In this document: positions 25,134 through 32,708 of the stretch, one piece after another
How positions within the stretch are numbered: the first letter of the stretch is position 1
How the letters are laid out: every line of letters begins with the position of its first letter
NCBI GenBank assembly: GCA_018815765.1
Contig: JAHIWM010000200.1
Location: 1-38,732 of the forward strand
Direction: 5' to 3'
DNA length: 38,732 nucleotides
DNA from: Gammaproteobacteria bacterium
GTDB lineage: Bacteria; Pseudomonadota; Gammaproteobacteria; Enterobacterales; Alteromonadaceae
Notes under the pieces: generated by a model
Told to the model about the DNA's origin: nothing
The model's database searches: none
The model's input: only the letters and a program-made list of their open reading frames with translations
Program-made: the position numbers and the translations under genes

Positions 25134-28118
25134 TTAGAAACGAGCTCTTACACCTAAGGTATAACGACGCTCATAAATATTCTGGTTTATTTTCAGACTT
25201 TCCCATTGCAGGTAACTTTCTTCGTATTCTTCGGTCAGGTTAGTGCCCTGAGCAAATACGGTAAAGTTATCGGTAATGTCATAGCTGACCGAAGCATCTA
25301 CATAAGCTGTAGGTTGTTGCCAGAAGCCAAAGTCGGCCTGGCCCCAGACGTTGACCGGATATTGCAAACGTTTGCTACGGTAGTTATGGGCTATACGAGC
25401 CTGGAAACCATCTTTTTCATACCAGATAATGGAGTTGGCAGAATGCTCTGAGTTGTCCGAAATTGGCAAAGTTTCACCATAATAATCTTTGCTGGCACTT
25501 TCACTAGGGGCATAAGTGTAGTTAAAAGTCACACCAAAACCGCTCCAGAAATCAGGCAGGAAATCAAAGGCTTGCTGGTAACCAAACTCTATACCATCAA
25601 TAGTGCCACCCTGGCCATTTTGTTTTGTTAGTGTAGGAACTGCTGTATTACGCACCACACCATCTGAATCCGGAATGTCTGAACGTAAGACAGTGCCGGT
25701 TTCAATAAAGGATTCAATATCCATGCGGAAAGCGCCCAGGCTGACCAAACCACTTGGGCTGAAATACCATTCCAGACTGATATCAAAGTTGTCGGAGCGC
25801 CATGGGTCCATCATAGGATTACCGTTGGACTGAGCTTGTTGAGCCAAAAACAGGCTGGAGTTATTTGGATCTATAGTGCGGGTCACGGATAAGCCTAAAC
25901 CCAAATCATCGCTGTTTAGTGCGGTCATGGTTTTAGCGTAGGCCATACGCAGTTTCAGTTCGTCGGTTAAATCGAAGGAAATATTAAAAGAAGGTAGTAC
26001 ATCCGTGTAATCACGGTCAGTCACTACATCGCCACCATCAGACAAAGGCGTGCCTGAAATACCTTCGTAGTCAACACCATCGACAGTAACAACTGAAGTC
26101 GCAGCCAAAATATTCTGTACCACGTTCAGTTCAGTTTTAATCACCTGTACGCCGATATTACCGCGGAAAGGTAAATCCAGACTGCTGATATCGCCTTCGA
26201 AATTAGCTTGTGTATACACAGTGCTGGTTTTCTCTTCGACGTCATAAGAATCAGCCGGATCTTTTTGTCTGACATTACCGCCATACAATGCATTCTGGAA
26301 CCCTAAAGCATCATCCATTACTTTAGGATCAATAAAGTACAAACCTGCTGAAGGTAAACCTGTGACTGGACCAAAATCATTGATCTGCTTCACCCAGCCA
26401 GCAGGTAAACCTGAAAAGGGTTGCAAAGCAGCAATAGACAAGCCGGTATCAGGTAATGTCGAACCCGGATCTTTCCATTTGGCATACACAGTCTTACCTT
26501 CAGTGGAGGTAAAAGGTGACACCAAATCATAGGTAAACCTGACCACATCACGTTTAGCGTAACGCACACCAAAATCAACAGAGGTTAAATTTTCTAAATC
26601 AAAAGCATAACTACCGTCTGCTCTTAAAATATCCAGATTGGCTTCATCATCTGAGTTATGCTCAGAATAAGTAGACACCAGACCATAGTTGGCCATATTG
26701 CCGGTCTCTACGCCAATATTCCAATCCGGGTGCTCACCACGATAATCAATAGACACCGGAATGTAGTAATACAAAGGTTGGCCATTGTCACCTAACAAAG
26801 GTTGACCATCAGCCTGAGTAATAGGTAAACCCTGAATACCGCCAGGATTCACAGCACCAAACCCATCACCAAAATCAGCACCTACACCGACCTGAGATAA
26901 ACCATCGTTTAAGTAGGAATCCGCAAAGTTTTTGGTGCGCTCCGCCGTGGCTTTACCATGTAAATACCGCAGTGAGCCTTTAAATTTATCCCCATTATCA
27001 TAATCAAGCTGCAGGTTGGTATTCAGCGATTCGCGGTAATCCACTTCACTGCGCGAGTAGGCATTTAAACCACGGGCCTCTAAATCCACTGACTCCACTG
27101 CGTAAAAATCAGGAGCAACTTCTGTGGCTACGTCTGGTTTAAACCAGCCCCAGTTTCGCCAGGTATTATGAGCCACTATGCCGGACGCACGGTCGAACTG
27201 ATCCATATCAGTGTAAAACACATCAGCTGTTAGCTTTAAGCTGGATGAGATTTCATACTGAAAGGATGAAGTTAAACCCAAACGCTCACGCTCAACAAAA
27301 CGATTCATCGCGCTGTGGCTTTGAAAACTAAAAAAGGTGTCATCGGTGTCACCGTCTGCATTCACATCGGCGGCCCCCTGAGGCCAGGCGCCACTTTCTG
27401 CTGCCAAGCCCCACCAGCCATCATTTTGGGCACCATTACGGTAATTAGCGAGGTTTGAATTCGAGTAGGTTGCAGAAAAAGCTGCACCAAATTTTTCACC
27501 ATTGTAAGCAGCAAACATACTGGTTTTATCATCCACTTCTTCAGTGTATGAACCATAAGTCCCTTCTGTTGAGCCCACTAAAGTCCAGCCTTCTTCCAAA
27601 TCAAAAGGTCTGTGGCTTTTTAAATTGATGGTGCCTGAGATACCACCAGCCAAAGTGCTGGCAGTTGGTGATTTAAATACATCTACTCCAGAAATCAGTG
27701 AGGACGGAATATCAGTAAAGTCAGGTTGTACTGTGGTAATAGAACCTGCACTTAAAAACTGCTCACCGTTCAGGAGAGTGGCCACCTGCGGCATACCACG
27801 AACGTTTACAGTGGAGCCTTCGCCGGCAGAACGGCGAATTTGCACACCATTAATACGCTGTAAAGAGTCTGCAATAGTCGTATCTGGCAGCTTACCAATA
27901 TCTTCCGCCACTATGGCGTCGACCACCTGATCAGAATTACGTTTGGTGTTCATCGAGGCGACTTGCGAGCCTTTGACACCACGTACAAGAATTTTTTCGA
28001 TTTGAGCATCTTCGGTGTTTGCTTCCTGTGCCTGCGCATAACCGGCACTAAAAGCCAAAATAGAGCTGACACTAAGCGCCAGAGCAGAACGCTTAAACTG
28101 GTTTTGGGAATTGTTCAT
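25134..28118 (-). CDS. TonB-dependent receptor (TIGR01782-like), probable mannooligosaccharide uptake
   Basis: This 994-aa outer-membrane receptor has a signal peptide (cleavage near AGYAQA) and a plug domain of about 150 residues with typical strings EDIGKLPDTTIADSLQRI, GVQIRRSAGEGSTVNVRGM and ISGTINLKSHRPFD. A 22-strand beta-barrel region follows, ending in the aromatic terminus YTLGVRARF. The spacing and motifs match the TonB-dependent receptors of the Xanthomonas/Caulobacter/Alteromonas group that import oligosaccharides. No SusD homologue is present, as expected outside Bacteroidetes. A palindromic operator lies about 137 bp upstream, placing it in the LacI regulon. The substrate is inferred from the neighbouring mannan genes. 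Confidence 0.88.
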   Translation of the reverse strand: MNNSQNQFKRSALALSVSSILAFSAGYAQAQEANTEDAQIEKILVRGVKGSQVASMNTKRNSDQVVDAIVAEDIGKLPDTTIADSLQRINGVQIRRSAGEGSTVNVRGMPQVATLLNGEQFLSAGSITTVQPDFTDIPSSLISGVDVFKSPTASTLAGGISGTINLKSHRPFDLEEGWTLVGSTEGTYGSYTEEVDDKTSMFAAYNGEKFGAAFSATYSNSNLANYRNGAQNDGWWGLAAESGAWPQGAADVNADGDTDDTFFSFQSHSAMNRFVERERLGLTSSFQYEISSSLKLTADVFYTDMDQFDRASGIVAHNTWRNWGWFKPDVATEVAPDFYAVESVDLEARGLNAYSRSEVDYRESLNTNLQLDYDNGDKFKGSLRYLHGKATAERTKNFADSYLNDGLSQVGVGADFGDGFGAVNPGGIQGLPITQADGQPLLGDNGQPLYYYIPVSIDYRGEHPDWNIGVETGNMANYGLVSTYSEHNSDDEANLDILRADGSYAFDLENLTSVDFGVRYAKRDVVRFTYDLVSPFTSTEGKTVYAKWKDPGSTLPDTGLSIAALQPFSGLPAGWVKQINDFGPVTGLPSAGLYFIDPKVMDDALGFQNALYGGNVRQKDPADSYDVEEKTSTVYTQANFEGDISSLDLPFRGNIGVQVIKTELNVVQNILAATSVVTVDGVDYEGISGTPLSDGGDVVTDRDYTDVLPSFNISFDLTDELKLRMAYAKTMTALNSDDLGLGLSVTRTIDPNNSSLFLAQQAQSNGNPMMDPWRSDNFDISLEWYFSPSGLVSLGAFRMDIESFIETGTVLRSDIPDSDGVVRNTAVPTLTKQNGQGGTIDGIEFGYQQAFDFLPDFWSGFGVTFNYTYAPSESASKDYYGETLPISDNSEHSANSIIWYEKDGFQARIAHNYRSKRLQYPVNVWGQADFGFWQQPTAYVDASVSYDITDNFTVFAQGTNLTEEYEESYLQWESLKINQNIYERRYTLGVRARF

Positions 28119-28618
28119 GAATCCATTGTCCTGTTGTATTCGGGCTTTTTGCCAGAAGCAGCACCACAGGCAACCTGTCTATCACGACAAGATGTCAGAG
28201 CACCCAAAGCAAAACACCCGTTGTATTTCTAAGTTTGTAACAATGAAACCTATCGGTAACCGGTTACATTTTGTTTTACACCTTCCCCAAGGTTTTACGA
28301 ATGTAGTACATGCAAAAATTTTCTACAACTGTCTGATGAATTTTTTTTGATCGTTTAAATTTAAATCAGTTAGAGAATCCAGATTTATAGCTATTTATCA
28401 ATAATTTATTAGAAAACACTCAACAAAGACCGATAAAAGGTACTTCTTCATTTTGAGCATAAAAACAGCAGTCCCAGTTCGTTAACATCAGGCTGTGGAA
28501 GTGTAAATAAGGAAAAGCAGTGTAACCGGATATCATCATTTGATGTTCACGTAGGCAACCTGAGACATAGCCCGAATATGAATGCAAACAAAGAGCTACA
28601 CAAAAGGATATTTTACTG
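28119..28618. other. Intergenic region upstream of the receptor, 500 bp
   Basis: No ORF here looks real. The region holds the LacI-type operator at 28255-28268. The bases between 28320 and 28440 are AT-rich. A partial operator-like half (TGTAACCGGAT) occurs at 28521-28531. I could not place a convincing -35/-10 pair. Confidence 0.6.
28255..28268. promoter_or_regulatory. Predicted LacI-family operator, receptor gene
   Basis: GGTAACCGGTTACA matches 13 of 14 positions of the recurring palindrome TGTAACCGGTTACA. It lies about 137 bp upstream of the TonB-dependent receptor start, as expected for a locus-wide operator. Confidence 0.75.
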
Positions 28619-28644
28619 AAAGGCCAGACATTGCTGGCCTTTTT
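28619..28644. terminator. Rho-independent terminator
   Basis: AAAGGCCAG and CTGGCCTTT form a 9-bp stem with a 6-base loop just after the stop of the SRPBCC gene. The T tract is better on the plus strand (TTTTT) than on the minus strand (TTTCAG), but the position fits the end of the minus-strand transcript. Confidence 0.75.
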
Positions 28645-28652
28645 GCTTAGAT

Positions 28653-29201
28653 TCAGGCCGCAGGTTGTTCCAGCAGTACTTTAAGTTTATCCAGACCTTG
28701 TTGCAGATCTTTACCTATCAAGCCTTCCATATCCATCACCAGTAATAACAGGTTCATCGGATAAGGCATGTCGCCCTGAAAGCCCCATGTGACTTTGGTT
28801 TGCTCAGCTGTGTTTTGTTCAAGTAGCAGATAAGCCGGCGATACTGAGGCAAAAGGCTTTAAAAAACGCAGTTCGTAATCAATACGTTCACCGGGTTTAA
28901 TAGCTTTGATTTCCTGTTCGCCTGTACCCACATCATCTTTTTCGCTGTGCCATGCCGACACAAAACCTACAGTGCCATCTTCACCTTGGTAGGTTTTTTT
29001 CACATTCGGATCCAAAGCCATCCAGACGCTGAAGTTATCCTGATTTTTTAACAGCACCAGATAACTGAACACCTGATCTTTAGGTTTATTGATACTGACA
29101 CTGCGTTCCACCTGATAAGACGAAGGCAAAACCAAAGCAGCCAGTAACAACACAGCCACTGCAAGTAAAAAACCAATCAGTATTATTTTTATAAGTTTCA
29201 T
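28653..29201 (-). CDS. Membrane-anchored SRPBCC/polyketide cyclase-like protein
   Basis: This 182-aa protein has an N-terminal membrane helix (residues 5-27, IKIILIGFLLAVAVLLLAAL) and then a START/SRPBCC-type fold: VERSVSINKPKDQVFSYL near residue 33, a WMALDPNVKKTY segment, TVGFVSAWHSEKDDVGTGEQE, and VTWGFQGDMPYPMNL near the end, closing with a long C-terminal helix. Family members bind hydrophobic ligands; no ligand can be named. I chose the ATG at 29201 (MKLIKI) over a GTG at 29252, which would read through the small repeat. It lies 99 bp after fliJ with no clear terminator, so it may receive flagellar readthrough. Confidence 0.72.
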   Translation of the reverse strand: MKLIKIILIGFLLAVAVLLLAALVLPSSYQVERSVSINKPKDQVFSYLVLLKNQDNFSVWMALDPNVKKTYQGEDGTVGFVSAWHSEKDDVGTGEQEIKAIKPGERIDYELRFLKPFASVSPAYLLLEQNTAEQTKVTWGFQGDMPYPMNLLLLVMDMEGLIGKDLQQGLDKLKVLLEQPAA

Positions 29202-29238
29202 AAGGACTCTCTTCCGGTTAAAGACTCTCTTCTGGTTA
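29201..29238 (-). repeat. Direct repeat of a 19-20 bp segment at a start codon
   Basis: The segment GACTCTCTTCCGGTTA at 29205-29220 is repeated almost exactly as GACTCTCTTCTGGTTA at 29223-29238. On the coding strand this gives two successive AGAAGAGAGTC/GGAAGAGAGTC purine-rich blocks before the SRPBCC start, in effect a duplicated ribosome-binding region. Confidence 0.7.
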
Positions 29239-29300
29239 TAAAGGCTAAACACAGCCCTTCACCAGTGTAGTCCGAAACTTTTGATTTAGAAAAGAGTGAC

Positions 29301-29723
29301 TTATGCCGGCTTTCTTAGCTTTAACTGAAATAGCTGCATTGCAATTTCATCAGATTGTTGTTGCTCGGCTTTTTGCTGTTTTTGCAGCGCGTTAAATTCA
29401 CGGTTATGGATCACCGCCTCTATGCCTTTGCTGTATGCCACTTGTTTCTGACACACCTGTTGCTGCTGTTGCAGCTCAGACAAAGCCGCACCGACTTTTT
29501 CCTGCTGCTGCTGTTGCATGTCCTGCAGCACAGTTTTCATCGACGCCAGATTTTGTAAACCCAAAGCCGATTTCATCTGGTAACTGCGTTCCATACCAGA
29601 AATATGTTCCGTCAGCAGTTGCAAACGCCGTTCTTCATTGGCCGCTTGTTGATTCAGTTGCTGCTGGCGTTGTCCCATCTGCTTTAAATTGGCTTGCTGT
29701 TGTTCCAGGTATTTTTTCAACAT
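29301..29723 (-). CDS. fliJ: Flagellar export protein FliJ (lateral system)
   Basis: FliJ is the export-apparatus stalk and chaperone escort. The 140-aa protein is almost wholly alpha-helical coiled coil and very Gln-rich (MLKKYLEQQQANLKQMGQR at the start, LQDMQQQQQEKVGAAL midway), with an AVIHNREFNALQKQQK segment near the end and the right length for FliJ. FliJ sequences are poorly conserved, so the call leans on its position, 4 bp after fliI as last gene of fliEFGHIJ. Confidence 0.82.
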   Translation of the reverse strand: MLKKYLEQQQANLKQMGQRQQQLNQQAANEERRLQLLTEHISGMERSYQMKSALGLQNLASMKTVLQDMQQQQQEKVGAALSELQQQQQVCQKQVAYSKGIEAVIHNREFNALQKQQKAEQQQSDEIAMQLFQLKLRKPA

Positions 29724-29727
29724 AGGC

Positions 29728-31053
29728 TTAACTCAACAATTTAGTTAAATCGGCTTGGGATTGCTGAAAATCAGCGCTTTGTTGTAAGCCCTGACATAAA
29801 AAATGTTCGATGGCCGGATAGAGTTGCACAGCTCTATCGAGCTCCTGATCTTTGCCCATCTGGTACGCGCCTAAAGGGATCAGTTCCTGCACCTGTAAAT
29901 AACGTGAGTACAATCGTTTTAACGCATAAGCATGTTTAAGCTGCTGATCCGGCACTATTTGTGGCATCACCCTGCTGATGGAAGCCCCTATATCAATAGC
30001 CGGATAATGACCACGTTCGGCCAGAGTCCGGCTTAATACCACGTGACCATCCAAAATAGCGCGGGCTGCGTCTGCTATTGGATCCTGCTGATCATCGCCT
30101 TCAGCCAATACGGTATAAATGGCGGTCATACTGCCTTTGCTATCGGCACTATTGCCTGCTTTTTCAACCAATTGTGTCAGCTTGCTAAAGACCGAAGGTG
30201 GATAACCTTTGGTCGCAGGCGGTTCACCGACAGACAAAGCAATTTCGCGCTGCGCCTGGGCATAACGGGTTAGTGAATCCACCAGCAGCAAGACGTTAAA
30301 ACCTAAATCACGATAATAAGCCGCCAGTCGGTGACTCAACTCTGCTGCTTTTAACCGCAGCAAAGGCGACTGGTCAGCCGGAGCCGCAATCACAATGGCC
30401 TTTTTTAACCCTTCAGGCCCCAGACTATGTTCAATAAAATCTTTTACTTCCCAGCCTCGTTCGCCTATTAAACCCACGATCACCACATCGGCCTGGGTAT
30501 AACGGGTCATCATGCCCAGCAACTTACTTTTACCTACGCCTGAGCCGGCAAATAAGCCCATCCGTTGGCCCTGACCTACAGTAAATAGCGAGTTAATAGC
30601 GCGGATCCCCACATCCAGCGGAGCACTGACGCCTTTTTTCTGCAAAGGGTTAACAGCGGGCAAAGCCGCATTGATACGATCGCCGGTTTTAATGGCTGCT
30701 TTGCCATCCAGCGGACACATTAAACCGTCCAGCACCCGGCCTAATAGCTCAGTGGAAACCAATAATTGATTGGCGGTCGCGACGGTACGAACACGGGCGC
30801 CGGCTCTTAAACCATCCACTGCTGTTAATGGCATTAAAAAGGCCTGATCGGTGTCAAAACCTACCACTTCGGCGTCAAACCAATGACCATCTTCACTTTC
30901 AATCTGACAACGCTGACCTAAAGTAAAACTTTCACCGGCAGCAGATAAAATCATGCCGTTCACCCGCAGCAAACGGCCATAGCTGTGCACCCAATCCGGC
31001 GGCTGAATTTGTGCTCTGGCCAGACTCAGGCTTTCGCTGAATGACTTACGCAT
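29728..31053 (-). CDS. fliI: Flagellum-specific ATPase FliI (lateral system)
   Basis: FliI is the F1-beta-like ATPase of the flagellar type III export apparatus (441 aa). It has Walker A GSGVGKS at residues 170-176, a preceding VGQGQRMGLFAG segment, a VIVGLIGERGWEVKDF block, Walker B LLLVDSLTRYAQAQREI, the GEPPATKGYPPSVF loop and GHVVLSRTLAERGHYPAID. All are typical of FliI rather than the ATP synthase beta subunit. Its start overlaps the end of fliH by 8 bp, and fliJ follows after 4 bp. Confidence 0.95.
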   Translation of the reverse strand: MRKSFSESLSLARAQIQPPDWVHSYGRLLRVNGMILSAAGESFTLGQRCQIESEDGHWFDAEVVGFDTDQAFLMPLTAVDGLRAGARVRTVATANQLLVSTELLGRVLDGLMCPLDGKAAIKTGDRINAALPAVNPLQKKGVSAPLDVGIRAINSLFTVGQGQRMGLFAGSGVGKSKLLGMMTRYTQADVVIVGLIGERGWEVKDFIEHSLGPEGLKKAIVIAAPADQSPLLRLKAAELSHRLAAYYRDLGFNVLLLVDSLTRYAQAQREIALSVGEPPATKGYPPSVFSKLTQLVEKAGNSADSKGSMTAIYTVLAEGDDQQDPIADAARAILDGHVVLSRTLAERGHYPAIDIGASISRVMPQIVPDQQLKHAYALKRLYSRYLQVQELIPLGAYQMGKDQELDRAVQLYPAIEHFLCQGLQQSADFQQSQADLTKLLS

Positions 31054-31687
31054 CGTCGCCCAACAACTGACGACGTACAGGCAGCATGGCCTGAGCTAAA
31101 CGCTGCTGGAAATCAAGCTGATGCAATTGCTGACGACCGTTAAACTGCACCCGGCCTGAAGGTAAGGCTGCATCAAATTGCAGAGGAATTTGCTGAATAT
31201 GGCGGATACCATTAAAAAGCGGTGCATCGGCCTGGGATAACTGAATAGATTGCAGCGGATCTGTAGCGCCCAGTTGTGGTAGCAACTGATCAATAGCCAG
31301 TTGCAATAAAGACGGCTGCAACACCAGTTCAGTTTGCAACACTGTGCTGGCCAGTTGCTGCACCAGTAATAACAATTCCTGCCCCAGTTGCTGTTCTTTA
31401 TGCTGCAACTGCTGATTAAATTGTTCGGTTAAAAAATCCAAAGCACGTTGTTGTTTTTGTGCCAATTCGTTTTGCTGTTTTTCCAGCTCGTTTTGCCAGA
31501 ACTGCTGTAATTGTTGCTGACCTTCGGCAACACCACGCTGATAAGCCTCTTGTTCAGTCGCTTCAACTCCAGCCTGAAAGCCCTGCTGATAAAACCGCTC
31601 ACTCAACTGCTGCACTGTGGCGTTGCCATCTTTGCGTTGCAAAACGGGAAAGCGGAATTGTTGGTCCTGCTGCAACACGGCACTCAT
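31046..31687 (-). CDS. fliH: Flagellar assembly protein FliH (lateral system)
   Basis: FliH is the peripheral stator and negative regulator of FliI. The 213-aa protein has a Gln-rich N-terminal coiled coil with the GFQAGVEATEQEAYQRGVAEGQ repeat region (GxxxG-type spacing near residues 33-55), then a compact C-terminal domain (LLLVQQLASTVLQTEL, VQFNGRQQLHQLDFQQRL) that would dock on FliI. It starts one base after fliG ends and overlaps fliI by 8 bp. Confidence 0.85.
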   Translation of the reverse strand: MSAVLQQDQQFRFPVLQRKDGNATVQQLSERFYQQGFQAGVEATEQEAYQRGVAEGQQQLQQFWQNELEKQQNELAQKQQRALDFLTEQFNQQLQHKEQQLGQELLLLVQQLASTVLQTELVLQPSLLQLAIDQLLPQLGATDPLQSIQLSQADAPLFNGIRHIQQIPLQFDAALPSGRVQFNGRQQLHQLDFQQRLAQAMLPVRRQLLGDDA

Positions 31688-31688
31688 A

Positions 31689-32708
31689 TCAACCTACCGT
31701 CTCTTCAGGATAGAGGCGATATTCCAGTCGCCCTGCCGCCATCATTTGTTTCACTATGGCCATAATTTCAGCACGGGCTGCTTCGACTTTACGCACAGGC
31801 TGAGGTTTCATCGTCTCAATTTGCTGACGATAGACCTGAGCCAAACGTTTTGGCAATACAGCTAAAATGCTTTCGGTTAGAGCCACATCTGCACCTTTGA
31901 GTGCAGTGACCCAGAGTTCATCTGGTATATCAGTCAGCAACTGATTCAGTACATCTTCGCTCTGACGGCTTAAGCTGTAGAAGTCATACATCTTGTCTTC
32001 AATCGCATCAGCCATAGCAATGTCGTGCTTTTTCAACAGATCCATGATTTCGATTTTATTGCCGCTGTATCTGTTCATAATGTCAGCCACTTGCTGCACA
32101 CCATTAATACGGGCACCCACTTGCTCGCCGACATATTCAATACAACGTTCCAGCGTATAACGTAAGTCTTCAATGACGTGTTCGCTAACTTCCCGCATAT
32201 TGGCAATACGGAATAAAATATCGTCGTGTTTTTGCGCCGGAAATAAGGCCAGAATAGTGCTGGCTTGCTCTGCAGGTAAAAAGGCCAGAATCAGCGCCTG
32301 CATCTGAATATGTTCCTGCTCCATAAAACGCACCAGCAACTCAGCAGGTACCCACTCCAGACGACGTACATCGTCAGCCAGGGCTCCGCCGTAAATATCA
32401 TCCAGCATGCCGCGCGCTAATTTGCGGCCTACGGCTTTATCCAGAGCTCGCTCCAGATAAACACGTGAAGCACCGCTGACGCCACTCTCTGTGCGGTACT
32501 GATCAAAAAAGTCCGTCAGAATATTAGCCACGTCATCCTGGGTCACGTTGGCAATCTTGGCCATACGCTCAGATAAAGCACGAACCTCATTCCGACCTAA
32601 CTTCTTGATAATACAGGCCGCATTTTCTTCACCCATACTCAATAACAGTATGGCGGCTCTGTCCAGATCGGAGATCTGTTTGCTCTGTTCAGCTCTTAAC
32701 GGATTCAA
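31689..32708 (-). CDS. fliG: Flagellar motor switch protein FliG (lateral system)
   Basis: FliG is the rotor protein that links the MS ring to the stators (339 aa). It has an N-terminal FliF-binding domain with LDRAAILLLSMGEENA near residue 15, a middle domain with EHIQ (132-135), which corresponds to the EHPQ motif, and a C-terminal torque domain with DVLNQLLTDIPDELWVTALKGAD near residue 255. The start is a TTG preceded by GAGGAG at a six-base spacing, and it lies 20 bp inside fliF, so translation is coupled. The start choice rests on that strong ribosome binding site. Confidence 0.93.
   Translation of the reverse strand: MNPLRAEQSKQISDLDRAAILLLSMGEENAACIIKKLGRNEVRALSERMAKIANVTQDDVANILTDFFDQYRTESGVSGASRVYLERALDKAVGRKLARGMLDDIYGGALADDVRRLEWVPAELLVRFMEQEHIQMQALILAFLPAEQASTILALFPAQKHDDILFRIANMREVSEHVIEDLRYTLERCIEYVGEQVGARINGVQQVADIMNRYSGNKIEIMDLLKKHDIAMADAIEDKMYDFYSLSRQSEDVLNQLLTDIPDELWVTALKGADVALTESILAVLPKRLAQVYRQQIETMKPQPVRKVEAARAEIMAIVKQMMAAGRLEYRLYPEETVG

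Noticed and set aside
26390-27930. ORFs in other frames within the TonB-dependent receptor
   Set aside because: They overlap a 994-codon receptor with clear plug and barrel motifs and show no family features.
28521-28534. Operator-like TGTAACCGGATATC
   Set aside because: Only one half-site is good (11 of 14 positions) and it is about 400 bp from the receptor start; I kept it as a half-site only.
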